Shown in pieces: positions 35,002 to 47,700 of a DNA stretch of 64,000 bases. Each line of letters starts with the position of its first letter. Within the stretch, counting starts at the first letter, position 1. Under the pieces are notes generated by a model. The model had not been told where the DNA came from. It was given only the letters and a program-made list of their open reading frames with translations, and made no database searches. This stretch comes from Thozetella sp. PMI_491. Lineage: Eukaryota; Ascomycota; Sordariomycetes; Chaetosphaeriales; Chaetosphaeriaceae. The translations under genes were made by a program, and so were the position numbers. Location: contig MU270058.1 of the NCBI GenBank assembly GCA_021432635.1, positions 1 to 64,000 on the forward strand, written 5' to 3'.

Positions 35002-37570
35002 CGTTGCTCCTTTTTGTGATCAAGCAATCGTTAGAAGCTGATTATCTGCGGCAGTGGAAACGGGGGCCGGTCCAGGACTAGCGAGTGGCAGCTGCGTTCT
35101 GATGCATCTGATGGCGTGAGAACGAGATGCAGATATCGCGACACGGCGGGCACCACTGTGAAGGCGAAATTAATATATAGCTAAATAGCCTGGACACTTA
35201 CCTCGGTATCTAGGCGGTCCTCGCTGGGTGCAGAGTTTACCCGCCCGGTACGGGCTCTTGGCGCCATGTGCAAGGCTGTATGTGTGGCTCTCTGAGGCAG
35301 ATCATGCAAGTAAAAAGCCCGCACAAGCAACCAAAGTGAAAACAAACATATTCTTCGCTGGTGGGCGGATTATTTGGCCACTTTTCTTGTGACAATGGAA
35401 AAAAGGACAACCAGAGTGGTGCTTGTTGCCACCGACGTTGTCCTTATAAGCTGACATTGTGAGGCCGCCGCTGCGATCAGATGACCCATAACACAAAAGT
35501 CCATTTTCCTCATCCGTCCGTCACAGCAACTAATATACGAGCACTAGGCTGATGACTGGGAGACAGGAAGAGGTTCTACAGCACGGTACTCAGTAGGCAT
35601 TTACACTAAAGTTCGGCTTCGAATTGGCAACATGATCACCCCTTTGCCCTTTCGCGTTGTCAAGCACATCGCTCCTAAGCCCGAGGTATTGCCGGTATAT
35701 TGTACAAGAGACAGACAGCCCTAGTACCTGGGCCGATCTGGACTGCGCCGCGTAGTAGCTTGTATAGTGTAGCGCAGACTTTCATCGGCTCGTCCCGACG
35801 GCAGGTAAGATGACATTTCCTAGTAGCTGCTTGTGGAATGGGGACTAAGACAAACGCGATCGAAGACGCCAGCGTTGTCTCGCTTTCCTTGTACAGTAGG
35901 TGTAACGGAGAAGGGCCCTAGAGCCCATGAACCACGGGTGATAGCCCCCACACGCCGCCGGCCACCCGGGTTGTGGGGGGCGGCTCTCCGTATATTATCG
36001 GACATGACGGCAACGCCTGAGGTGTGTGCCGCGAGGAGAAGGTAATTTTCACTATGCGTCCAGGCTGCCGGGACTATGAGTCGAGGAGACCATTCTGGGG
36101 GAAGGTGCTTGGGCCGGCAAATCTGTTTATGTTTCCACGGACCACAGATAAGCTCTAGACATGAGATTGCCATTTCTATGGCAGATCAACTTGATCGCGT
36201 CTAGTATCTTACGATAATTACAAAACGTCATTTCTGCAGTTGAGAATAGTAATACCTTCATTTTAAGGAGCCTTTCTTGGATAGTTGTTGTCTTGGCTTC
36301 AGTATGCTCGCCTAGCTAACAAAGCGAGACTTAGCCCCGAAACCTGCCGTCCAAAGCTTGCGTCTCGGGACTTTGCCTCGGGACCTTGCCTCTCGGAAGC
36401 TTTCCTACTAGAAAGTTAGATCTTAGGTTTGCTCTGGCCGCATGCTTCTTGAGGCTCTAGAACTTTTGGGCTGGGCGCAAGGCTTGGCATACCAATTAAG
36501 AGTTTTTACCTAGCCCCTTGACCATCCCCTTAGCTCTGGCGGATCGGCCAGTCCAGACGGTGCAGTGACAGGGGCGCGAGGGCGATCAAGATTGCGATCG
36601 GATAGGGGCATTCCCCGCCAGCCAAGCAGGACCGGCAAACGCTGCACCGCTCCACACTCCAGTGGACCCCTCATCACCGCGTCGCCGCCCCACGATGGCT
36701 CTGGTCTGCTTTCTCTAGGACAACAATCACCAGCAGTCGCACGGAATGCCCGGAAAGGAAGCCAGTATCCTCGGCGCCAGCATCGCACGGCCGACCGAGC
36801 CGAGCCAGCACGCGAGCGCGAGCTTGCGACGGTGGTAGCCATTCGCCTACGAGGTCGCGTATGCGAAAATGCGAAAATAGAGGCGGCTTGACCGGTGGCC
36901 GTTGCGGGAAGGGGCCGGGTCGTGTGCTCCCCGCAGTTCGCGATAACGGAATGCCAAGCCTTACTAGGAAGGTGCGTTGGGGCTGGTCGGACGGGCTGGG
37001 GCTGGCTGCAGACCGAACGGCGACGTGACACCGCCACTGGCTCCCCTCTGCCCACAGACCTCCCCAAATCGCCCACACAAGCGCGAGCACGCAAGTGCCA
37101 CTCGGCACTTCTGCCGCGTGAGCTTCTGCCGGCTTGGCCTGTGACTGTGGAGGCCAGACATGGATGCGACCAGGACTGCCCACATCGTCGCGCGCCCGCA
37201 CACGGCGGTCGAGCAAAACGCCCGCGTGGAGTGTCGTGCAGACCTGCCCGAATCAGCAGCTCAGCTTTCTTTTCACTGACGCCCCGTCGATCATGGAGCT
37301 TATCTCTGGCCTGCAAGGTCCCGCCCCGTTGTTGCCGTTGCAGCGGGCACCACCGACCCACGTCATGGGCCTAGCGCTCATCCACACCAGCGCGAGGGGA
37401 GCAATGGCAAATGGTTACATGGCGAGACCGGTGGGACGTGGAGGAAGCAACAATCGGTGCTACCGTGGGCGGGCCTTATAAGAGATGGATGGCTCCCAAG
37501 CCCGCCCTCCTGCATCTGCCAAGCCGCTGCTAGACCTGGCCTGCTCAAGACTCTGCAACCATCTGCCGAC
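35002..37570. other. Gene-poor interval and carboxypeptidase promoter
   Basis: About 2.6 kb. A 283-codon minus-strand open frame (36510-37361) is Arg/Ser/Pro-rich with no family resemblance and is judged a chance frame in G+C-rich DNA. The right end is the promoter of the carboxypeptidase. Confidence 0.45.
37477..37483 (+). promoter_or_regulatory. TATA-like box of the carboxypeptidase gene
   Basis: TATAAGA stands about 90 bp before the start codon at 37571, inside the context GGGCCTTATAAGAG, a plausible core-promoter position for a fungal gene. Confidence 0.4.
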
Positions 37571-39455
37571 ATGAAGATGCGGTTCCCATCCGTTGCCCTC
37601 CTGGGCTTGGCGACCCTAACTGCGGCTGCTCCCGCAGAGCTCAAAAACAAGCGGTACATGACCCGGGACGAGCATGGCACGGAGTTCACCGTCTTTGAGC
37701 ATGCAGCCACCGGCGCTAAGCTGTCCTTTGTGACCAACTCGGGGATCTGCGAGACCACCCCGGGTGTCAACAGCTACAGCGGCTATCTGACCGTCGGTGA
37801 GACTTCCTCAATCCGCGGATTGTTCGCCGTCCGTCTTCTGACACGCTCCCAGGCACCAACATGAACATGTGGTTCTGGTTCTTCGAGTCGCGCAGCAGCC
37901 CGACGACCGCGCCACTCTCGCTCTGGCTCAACGGCGGCCCGGGATGCAGCTCCATGATCGGCCTCTTCCAGGAGCATGGTCCCTGCCACTTCATCAATGG
38001 CGCCTCGACGCCCTCGCTGAACCCGTACTCCTGGAACAATGTTGCCAACATGCTCTACGTCGACCAGCCGAGTAAGTAGCGCTCCACCACGAGCTATGAG
38101 ACCTCTATTGACCCATACATGCAACAGTTGGAACCGGGTTTAGGTGAGCCTCACCATGATATCTACTAGATTTGCTTCCAAGGCAAGACCTAACAGAACC
38201 TCTAGCTACGGAACGGATGATGCTACTTCCACTCTTACCGCGGCTCCCTTCGTCTGGCAGTTCATGCAGGCATTCTATTCCGCATTCCCCAAGTATGAGA
38301 ACCGCGATTTCGGTCTCTTCACCGAAAGCTACGGAGGTTTGTTCCCCGGAATCTTGAGTTTCTATTGCTCCGACGCTAACGAGCATGTCCTTGGGTAGGA
38401 CATTACGGCCCAGAGTTTGCCTCGTACTTTGAAGACCAGAACGCGGCGATTGCTGCAGGCACTGTCTCTGGCGAGAATATTAACCTGGTGGCTCTCGGCA
38501 TCAACAACGGATGGTAAGGTGGCCTGAATCACATAGGCTGGGTGTAGCTGCTGACACATTTCTAGGTTCGACCCTGTCACCCAGTACAAGGCATACCTCG
38601 ACTTCGCTGTCAACAACACCTACAAGCAGCTGCTCACGACAAGCCAGTACAACTCTGCCCTCTCCAAGTACAACAGCCAGTGTCTCCCTGCGGCGGCCAA
38701 GTGCACGAGTGCTACCGGCAGCAACAGCGCCTGCATCACCGCCGACAACACGTGCTCCAATGTTGCCGAGGCCCCCGCAGAGAACAACAATGACTTTGAC
38801 GTCTACGACATCCGGGAGCCGAGCAACGACCCTTACCCGCCGGAGACGTACGTGACCTACCTGCAGTCTTCGGCCGTCGTAAAGGCGATCGGGGCGCAGA
38901 CGACATACGGAGAATGCCCGGACGCGCCTTATAACAAGTTTGCGAGCACGGGGGACGGTAAGGATCCTGCCTCTGTTACCACACTTTTGAGTCGCCTGCT
39001 GACAGGGGACAGATTTCCGTACATTCCTTCCCGCCCTTAGCAAAGTGGTCCAGTCTGGAATCACCGTCCTGATCTGGGCCGGCGACGCTGGTGAGTCAAA
39101 CAGCGCTAAAGACACTGAAGAAATTTCGAGACTAACCCAAGACTTAGATTGGATTTGCAACTGGGTTGGCGGGCTCGAGGTTGTGAACGCGGTCAACTAC
39201 ACTGGCACAGCCGCGTTCAAAGCCAAAGCCGTCTCCCCGTACACGGTTAATGGGACCCAGTACGGTGAGTTCAAGACCGTTGGGAACCTGAGCTGGCTGA
39301 AGGTATACGAAGCCGGTCACGAAGTGTGAGTAACCCGCAGCGTCGACAGCGATGGGATCACTGCTAACCCGAAGTGTAGGCCGTACTATCAGCCTCAAGC
39401 CGCCCTCCAGGCCTTCACCCAGACTCTTCAGAAGAAGCCTCTGTCGTCGACGTGA
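37571..39455 (+). CDS. Secreted serine carboxypeptidase (peptidase family S10), 9 exons
   Basis: A 476-residue protein removing C-terminal residues from peptides, usually at acid pH. Exons: 37571-37796, 37853-38071, 38128-38143, 38206-38336, 38399-38513, 38566-38957, 39013-39090, 39148-39325, 39380-39455; all introns are 52-62 nt and every phase closes. The third exon is only 16 nt. Residues 1-20 are a signal peptide ([18 protein letters not shown]). Family blocks: [25 protein letters not shown] (oxyanion region), VDQPIGTGFSYG, TESYGGHYGPEF with nucleophile S195, LIWAGDADWICNW with the catalytic Asp, and YEAGHEVPYYQP with H450. Cysteines in the insertion domain fit disulfides. It is probably extracellular or vacuolar. 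It is convergent with GH105, 329 bp away. Confidence 0.95.
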
Positions 39456-39784
39456 GAGCGCAGATAGCGATGACGGTTAGGACACATCCCCAATATGTCA
39501 TCTGGCAGGGTGAAGGAAGCTCGTGCTACGGAGAAGTCCAAGCTGTACATAGGGGTTGTCAGATTCTATACATAATCGTTTACGATATCGTTATGTAGTC
39601 GTAAACTCAAAGTCAGAGTGTCTAGGTTCATGAATCTAGGAGCTTCCAAAATATTGAACTTACTAGATACTTTTACTGCTGGGGCATGACTTGCCATTTT
39701 TGCCGGTGGCTTTCGGCATGAGCTGATAGTACGGAAGATGTTGAACGTGTCTGTCATTACGAAACTCGTTGGTATTATCCTAAC
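39456..39784. other. Short convergent spacer
   Basis: These 329 bp between the stop codons of the carboxypeptidase and the GH105 gene hold only 3' untranslated and terminator sequence. No gene was seen. Confidence 0.6.
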
Positions 39785-41075
39785 TTATATAAACACACGC
39801 AGGAACTCGGCCAAGCCCAATATCGCCATCGCTTGGCCAAACGGCATGCTTGTAATGGGGATGCGCAAGTAGTCCTCGAGGGTGTTGCCCATGGGCGTCC
39901 CGAACGACGTGTTCAGGAGCTCTCCATCGGCACTGACGTTGTCCAACGTGCCCTTGATTGCCTTGACCGCGACTTCCTCGTACTCCTTGCCGAGGTATCT
40001 CCTCCTCTGCGCCTTGAGGATGCCAAAAGCAAACCCGGCGGTGGCGCTCGCCTCGGGGTACGACCCCTTGTCTTCGGGTACGTCGATCAGCGTGCGCCAG
40101 AGCCCGGTGGGCAGCTGGGTCGCCTTGAGGGCCTCGCACTGCGCCGACAGGGTGGTCCGCAGGATCATGCCGATGGGGTCGTCCTTCTCGAGGCCGAGCA
40201 GCTCGATGAACTCGGGGATCACGATTGTCAGCCAAGCGTTGCCGCGCGCCCACCGCGCATCTGCGAAGTTGTGCCCGCCGTCGCCCTCGAACTTCCAGCC
40301 GTGGAAGAAGAGCCCGGTGCGCCGGTCGAAGAGGTATTGGATGTGCAGCAGGAACTGGCGCTTGGCCTCCTGAACGTAGTGGGGGCGGTCCAGGACTAAT
40401 CCGATTTTCGCAAGGGGAAGGACCGTCATCATGAGAGTGTCTAGGAAACAAATCAGCACTGATGGTCGGCGTCGAGCATGTGGGGGAACGCCCAGGCCGA
40501 ACCGAGTGGTCTCGGATCCGCAGGCACGCCCCGCCATCTGGCGCATTTACCGTCCCACAACTCCTGATGGTTGTCTGTCAGATACGTGATGTGCTGCATG
40601 CCGCCGTACTTGGTCCGCTCGAGGTCGTGGTAGATCCACTCGGCCCAGCTGTCCAGCCAGGGGAGGTAGACCGGATCGCGGGTCTTCTCGTAGACGTATG
40701 CGAGGGTGAGGAAAGGCGAGGCGGTGTTGATGTTCTTGGTCGTGCCAAAGGCGGCGAAGCGGTGCTTGAACCAGTCCTCAATGATCTTGAGATATGTCTC
40801 GTCGCCAGTGATCTCGTAATACTTCCAGATGCCGTACAGCCCAATGCCTGTTTGAATGTTCAGCAGCAGAAAATAGTGCAGAGGGCGCAGGCCCAAGTAC
40901 CGTGTGTCCACTCCCATTGGACCTCATCCCATCCCTTGGTGTCAATGACCCGGCCGTCGGGCAGGGTCATGAGAAACTCTCCCGTCGTGTCCTTGATGTT
41001 GACGAGGTGGTCGACCAGCAACTTGATCTTGGCGTGGATGTCGGCCGCTTTGAGGCCGTGGGCTTCGGCAGGCAT
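39785..41075 (-). CDS. GH105 unsaturated rhamnogalacturonyl / glucuronyl hydrolase, 3 exons
   Basis: A 375-residue glycoside hydrolase family 105 protein. Exons on the minus strand are 41075-40901, 40847-40551 and 40440-39785; introns 53 and 110 nt. It follows the (alpha/alpha)6-barrel plan of the family, with WEWTHGIGLYGIWKYYE early, ELWDDTLMMTVLPLAKIG mid-protein and HNFADARWARGNAWLTIV later; the WARGN-W block is the best-known signature. It removes the unsaturated uronic acid left on pectin (rhamnogalacturonan) or related fragments by polysaccharide lyases. The length is normal. No signal peptide is present, so it probably works in the cytosol on imported oligosaccharides. It suggests a plant-cell-wall diet; no lyase lies nearby. 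Confidence 0.92.
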
Positions 41076-42799
41076 GATGGGCAGCGGTCTTGATTTCGAC
41101 CGGAGCAGGAGTGAGAGAGGCGAGCAGCAATGGAGAGGTGGTCTCGTGCGATCCTCAGCAGACGGCGCGTGGCTGGACTTTTTTTTGGCGGTGACCCGGG
41201 GTAGTAGGGAGGATATAAGGTCAAGAAATGAGGGGTACGTGTTTGGGTGGGGAGCTCCCCGTGGAGAACAGGGCCAAGACACCAATAATGGGGGGCAATT
41301 GGCAAGTGGAGAGCTCTCGAACAAGCCTAAACCCCCGCCAAACGCAGGGGCTAGGGCAAGAGCTAGACTCGGTATAGTAGCCGCCGAGGGGCCCCCGAGC
41401 GATTTCGGCGCAAGAATCTCCCGTCAAACGGCGTCATTTGGAGGTTAGAGGGCTCCAATGGACGCGGGGAGCAATGCAGTCAGTCGGCATTTGCTACTAG
41501 ATCCACGCGGACAATTATTTGAGCAGTACCAATCATCAACAAAAAAAAAACAGTCCCGAAATACAAGATGGCTTGAAGGAAGGCAACATTACAGGTGTCA
41601 GTGATCTCGGCCTTAAGCTTTGGAGTCTCGAGACTGCCTGTGGGGTTCTGACATATAGGCCGTAGTGACCGAGAAAAATGTGATCGAACATCGGACAAGG
41701 TATTGGCCGTTTAGGCGGAGTCAAATAAATAATCTCACGCTTGGCTCTACAAGCAGCTTCAGTAGCGCCCGGACATTATCCGCTTACCAGAACTAGGCTT
41801 GCCTCTGAAAGCGTCATTCCAGATCGAACTCTAAAAAGAGAGCATTTCAGTCCAGGGTTCCACGCATTCCATCACACAGTGTAGTGTAGAGGGTAGTCTA
41901 GATGGCAGAAAGAGAAAGCCTGTCGTTCCTTTTCGGACCTCTACAGATCAAGAGGCACGCATTCTTAGACAGGGAGGGTTCTTCGGGATTTCCTATCATG
42001 GTACGGCTGGCCAAAGTCAATGAAGAGGAAAGATTGACTATACATACAAGGCCCAAGCTCCGAAGCAAAACTTTTCCGTTGTGTGTGCCAGTAGAGGGAA
42101 AACACGTTCGAGCCGTCCTGACGTCGGCAGACGTCCTCCTTCGAGGACCAGCGAGATGATATGACTCGATCACTAATTCTATGCTCTTTCCAAGCTAGTT
42201 TCCCTCTAGTGCAGGGAAACCGAGTGGAGAAATCTCTATGGGCGGCCAAGACCTCTGCGTCTATACAGGACAGTTGGAGGTGCAACCAAAGATGACATTG
42301 ATGATGATCGTAGGCGCCGCTAACCTACCTGAAGATCTACGATCCAAGTAAAGATTTAAGATACAAGAGTCCGTGAAGTGTTCAAACTCGTTAAAGATTC
42401 CCGGCTGGGGATCTCGGAAGGATGCCTGACGGAGAGAACCAGTGTCTCTCAACTCTTCCCCTGCCTCGGTCGAAGTCATGCTTCCTTGTTGCGTTCCTCC
42501 ATTTCTTCAAGTCCCATACGTCTTGTGGCTTACTCATGTTGTATTTGTCCCATGGACTTCGTTAGGATATTAATGAAGCTCTTCAAGATTCTCCTGAGTC
42601 GGGGTCGAGATATGTTGAACAATAGCTGGGGCGGGAGAGGAACGCTCAGCGGGGCTCTCAATCGGCCGAGAGCGACCCTCCAACTTGCCGAGAGTTGTAG
42701 CTGTGACTATGCAGTTGGCTATAAACGCTTATTTTCCGGGTCTGTTCGGTGATTTTCATTGCGCACTTTGCTGAAAAATACCTTAAGAGAAGATGGGTA
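41076..42799. other. GH105 upstream region, no gene recognised
   Basis: This is promoter sequence for the GH105 gene followed by about 1.5 kb without a recognisable gene. A TATA-like ATATAA lies at about 41213 on the opposite strand sense. Nothing else was assigned. Confidence 0.4.
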
Positions 42800-43850
42800 T
42801 CAATGGGGATTCAACTCCATGAGTGATTGGCCCCATGTACACACCCTGCAGTTTGCATTACAAGAAGAGCTTTGTATAAAGGTATATGATGATCATACCT
42901 GAAGTAGTGATGATGTAAGGATGCGTTTCCAAGTCTTGATATACTTGAATGGGATACGGGCTGTGCACCAACTGGTACGGCGGAGAGCTTCTTGCTTGAA
43001 CTCGAGGACGACTTCGCTGTAGGCTTGAGCATGGTGTACCAGCTGGATTGACGTCCAAAAGCCACTTCCTCTTTGCTGAAGTAGTATCTCTGGTTTTTGC
43101 CAATGGAGACCTTATGGTGCCGGTAGTGAGAGGCAAGTCTAGTATCAGGATACCTCATCCATTGAGTGACCAAGCACTCGAGCATAGAATCGTCTTGCGC
43201 AAAAGATCGACGACCAGCACGCCTAGTGCCTAAGGCAGTGGATCGAAATGACGGTAGAGCTGCTCCATCTTCTTTACTCACTCTCCACTTCGAAATGCTG
43301 GCCGGTTTCGTGGACCTAGCGCCTTGAGGTTAGCAGTGAGAGAAGCTTTAGTAGTGGGTTGAAATCATACATTTCTAGGACCACGATTAGGTGTGTACTA
43401 GGTAGGTCCTCAAGGCTCTGTGTCCGGGCTTGATGATAAAGAGAAGATGTCGACATACGGTTGGCGGCCTTGGTGAGTGGTCTAACGATGTCATCGCGGA
43501 GAACATCGATCTATTCAAGCTTCCCGAAGGGTCCAGTGATTTCGGCGAAGTCCTCCGTGCCCTCAAACAGGATTTGCATGCGTGGAAGATCTGTACCATC
43601 TGGCCATCTCGGATGAAGCGGTGTCATAGCGAAGAAAATAATATCCGTGCTGAATAAACCTGATGGCACTGCCACCCGAACAGCGCGAAGAATAGGCCAT
43701 TCATCGTCAAACTTGACTTCTCGCCAAACAAAAAAGCAACATCGTGACAGGTTATATTGACAAGAAACAATCAGATACGGCTCTGCGCGTGCCGCGGTGA
43801 CCGTACATGCTTCGGACGAAACTAAGAGCGGGTCTAGTAGCGCGAATGAG

Positions 43851-43897
43851 ACCCCCTCTCTGCGCCTTGGTGTTCCGTGGTAAACCACTTCACATCC
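43851..43897 (-). repeat. Diverged duplicate segment, copy A (partner at 45355-45401)
   Basis: Copy A and the 47-nt stretch at 45355-45401 match at about 34 of 47 positions without gaps. On the minus strand both read W-F-T-T-x-H-x-G-A-E-R in the same relative frame, and several differences fall at third codon positions. This suggests duplicated protein-coding ancestry. Confidence 0.4.
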
Positions 43898-45354
43898 TTG
43901 GGGCCCGCCTCGCATACCACTCAAGTTTATCACGAGGATATGCATGCTACCTCTGAAGTCGTTAGCAAGTTGATTCCTACCCGGTAGTTGCAGTAGGGCG
44001 TGTGTAGGATGAGCGCTATCAATCCTCTCCGTAAGGAGAAAGCGAGAAAATAACCAGATAACGTAAGGCGTTCTGAAATTGGAAAGAGGGCCTCGTTACC
44101 CCCAGCATCCTGCATGCCACCACCCCCCTTGTTGCGGCAGCAGAGATAACTAACATCCATCTTAGCATGCTCAAGGCCTTCCATTTTACTGGACGTCGTA
44201 GTCGTATTCTGACACCACGAGATATCGAATCTCTGAGAACAAGGTCAACCAGGAGGGGTCGTTGAACACCACGTCGTTGAGGAATAGCTCTTTGAGTGGA
44301 CCAATGCGATATCAAGGAACATTGGTTGTCGGACGACTGATAGGAACTGTTGTTTCCTGTGGCATGGAGAGCGTATCAGGCCCGGCCTGGGGGCTGGATC
44401 TGGCTAAAAGAAGGAGAAGATGGGAAAACGAAATCTGGGATGCTCTAGCTTTCTCAACCTGACAACGAGCTGCTGGGGATCGCCGGTGAAAGGATCCTCT
44501 CGCTGCTCGTTGTTGTTGGTTGATCTTCTCTAGCTATCCGGTGGAGGAGCAGCTCTGGGGAAAAGCTAAATCGCTGCCCGACCCGCTGGGTCACCTGACA
44601 GATCGTGGTGGGTTGGTTTGGGGTAGGATGCTCTCCAAGATCTCTGGCTAGCTCTCTAGCCATCGAGAGAGACGAAGAGAGCTTGAAGAACCCCAGAAAT
44701 GATAAACCGAGCTTATCCATTGCGAATATGGTGTGCCTCGTTCCGACGAGCAGCGTTGACGCTTGTCATGATTTCGATACATTGATCTACTTATAAGATC
44801 CTATGCCGCCATTGTATACTTCTTGGTCGAGCCAACCGAGGATAGCAAGGCGGATACTGCTCTGTAATGCGAGCGACGTCTGCATAAGAGGACTGGCAAG
44901 TACGCGCATAGACATCGATCGTAGTTCCTCGTCGCTGCCGTATAGACACCAGGATGGGGGCGTCGAGCGGCAGCTCGGAGACGGCCAGACGACGTGGAGC
45001 CCAGAAAAAAAAGTTCGGCAGCGCCAGGATCGGCGCCCGAATGTCATAGGTCGATGTTTTCCCGGGCATACACGAGGAGCAACATTGTCCTTTCCACAAT
45101 AAGATGGCTGTCGTTGACGCCGGGAAGTCGATGCATCATGCGGTTGGCGTCTATGCACGCAGGTTCTAGAGTGCTTCCGCCGAGAACCTCGATTGTCAAA
45201 ATAAAACACTGCTCTATCAGAACCTCGCAGGTGTTCAACTAGTCGATCCTCGCCGAATACCGGAGTGATTGTAGTCAAGGCTGCATATAGCTTGAATTTC
45301 CATGGTTGAGCTTTGAGAGACGGAAAAAGCAACTGTCCATAGCGTGGGATTGTG

Positions 45355-45401
45355 ACACCCTCTCGGCGCCAGGGTGCTGTGTGGTAAACCATCGGATGTC
45401 C
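45355..45401 (-). repeat. Diverged duplicate segment, copy B (partner at 43851-43897)
   Basis: Partner of copy A, 1.5 kb away in the same orientation. Around it the minus-strand frame stays open from RRRDIRWFTTQH to about HGNSSYMQP before a stop. Confidence 0.4.
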
Positions 45402-47700
45402 CTACGCCTCTCCGAGAGGCTATTGAGGCCTTGAGCCACCTGGGACTCTCCATCAATACTGCCAGGTCTATCCGTTCCCTACGGCAGTAGGCCACCACCT
45501 GTCTTAGTTTACCGCCTATCCCAGCCAAGGCGAGCAAATCGACAAGCAAGAATCCGCGTGGAAGTTCCGGTTCTTCTCAGGCTCAGTACGGACGTTGACT
45601 CGGTCCACCGGTAGCTTGTTTTCGAGCCGGATCTCACAGCCGATGATGTTTGTGCGGGGTCCTCCATGGAATGGGAATCCAATAGTGTTTCATGCTTCAC
45701 TGACGGTGGAGATCCAGCCGAACGGCGAGATGAGGTCGGGTCTGGGTCCGACTCGCAGGAAGGATTGCCGTGCTGTTTTGGAGGCTACAGCGGCGGGCGC
45801 CGAGACCGCCACCGAACACCCCCTCGATGTGACTGGGAGTTAAGTCTTGACAACTTTATCCGAGGGTTGTGGAAGAATGGGCCCATACAGAGTCCGCAGC
45901 CTCCATTGGCAAGGTTACCCTTCGTGAGTGATCTCATCGGTATCATCCGCAAGACACCTCGGTGACGTATGCGGCTGGAGGGTCATTGTCGGAGGGGGTA
46001 GAACAAAGCAATGTAGAGGCTGAAACAATAACCTGTTAATTGCGTATATCGTAGCGAGTTCGAGTTCCTATGCCACGGAACTGCCATCTGCGGTCAACGA
46101 ACTCCGGGTCGGTAGCCAGGCATATGCCGTAGACGGCCCAGTGCCACTGAACTGGCGTTCACAGTCTATACACTGGTGTTGGTTCGTGTACCATGTCTTG
46201 GTGCTCCAGCGGAGGTGCAAGGCATATATTTGTGTGGCTTGTCCCCGAATATCAGTCCGACTTCCAAATAGGACTTTGCGTTATCATCTAGTGAGCTCTT
46301 CTTATCCGGGGTCGATGGGATCAAGCTGAAAGTATATGTTCCATCTTTGTCGGTGTCACGGCGAGTGTAGCTGGTGTCGCGGGGAGTGTAACTGGGTCAG
46401 ATCAGGGCTGGTGGACCACACTCAAATGAATGGACTAAAGACTCTAAGATGAGGATCAGGGGAAAGGAGGCCGCGAAGCTGCTCCCCAGCTCTGATCAGG
46501 GGTATATCCGGGGAGCTGAGGTCTCCCGGCGCCCATATCTCCTCTGCTTTCCACGATCTTGGTGTACACAGCCGTGTTGAGGTAAATGGCTAGGCAGCTA
46601 GGGTCATCTTCTCGCAACGCTCGCAACAGGTGGTCTGATCCGTAGTCAGGGCCAGCGGCCATGACAGCGGTCAGGGACTGGAAGAACTGGCAGAGAGGAA
46701 GCTCTGTATTTTGACGAAAGATGCTGCGTCAAGGAGTGAAAGAAAGAGAGCAGCCTTTTTGCCACTCTGACCAGCGTAGATACAGTCCAGCGCCCCAGCC
46801 AGCATGAGGTTTTTGCGAGGGTAAGGAAGCTCGTGGGGGTTCCTCTTATAGCTGGCTGGCAGACTGGCTAGATCAGCATACGTTGTGTAACGAGGCTTGA
46901 TTAAAGCTGGTTGAAGGTTGTCAGTGCTGTAAGGTTGAGCACTGCCAGTGCACCGCAGCAGCTATGGCAGTCGGGAGCCACTACAGCGTGCCGCTGGAGG
47001 AACTGGGGTCGGCCCAGGCGCTGTTTGACGGAGTGTCCGAATATGTCCCGGGTTATGGTCTCGGGATGAGGCGCTTGAATCTGCAGCTTGGTGATCTGGG
47101 GGGCAGTATTGATATTCTCCACGGCTGGGTTTTCTCGGCGGTGGGAGCGGTGCGCACGATTTGCGCGCAGGGCTAGATAGATTGGCTAGGTAAAGCCACC
47201 CGTTGATGGTGTCGCGTTTGTACGCCTTTGTGTGGTTGTCGATGTTGCCCCAGGGAACCTAGCCTATCTGACTAGCAGCGGACATCGGTACCTGGCGCCT
47301 ATGGAGTGTTAGCTAATGCTTGGTATGGTGAGAACTGTGGCTTCTCACGGGCGAGGTCGAGATGCTCGACCAGCAAAGCAAGACCCCAGGCGTCAAGATG
47401 GCTCGTCGCTTCGCCAATCTCCCCAAACTTAGAAATGAGATTGGCTACTCCATCGACCACCCGGCTTTTCCATCGACAACAGTTTGACCACGGTCGATTG
47501 CATCCACGGGTCAAGACAACTGGGAATGTTGAAGTTGTTGGAAGAGTGTACTAGACCTAGACAGATATATTGCCAGGACATGGAAATAGCAGAGCCATCC
47601 ACACGCGCTGAGACAGTTGTTGCCACAGTGAATGGCAGACTGCGGCTATGTAAGTGGAAGACACTCAAATTATGGAACAAGAAGTTTACCTTCTCTTGCG

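Larger units (their letters stand above)
42800..47700 (-). other. Block of broken coding-like frames, unknown
   Basis: Several minus-strand stretches read like protein but change frame or meet stops every 50-150 codons: about 43280-43020, 43945-43510, 45700-45240, 46870-46460 and 47680-47300. Adjacent pieces continue in another frame (for example near 46690 and near 46540) without credible intron borders. Two pieces resemble each other (see the repeat entry). This could be one or more decayed multi-exon genes, a degenerate mobile element, or partly chance. No domain was recognised. Confidence 0.3.

Noticed and set aside
36510..37361. 283-codon minus-strand open frame upstream of the carboxypeptidase
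   Set aside because: Arg/Ser/Pro-rich with no domain and no splice context; it covers the carboxypeptidase promoter, so chance is the better explanation.
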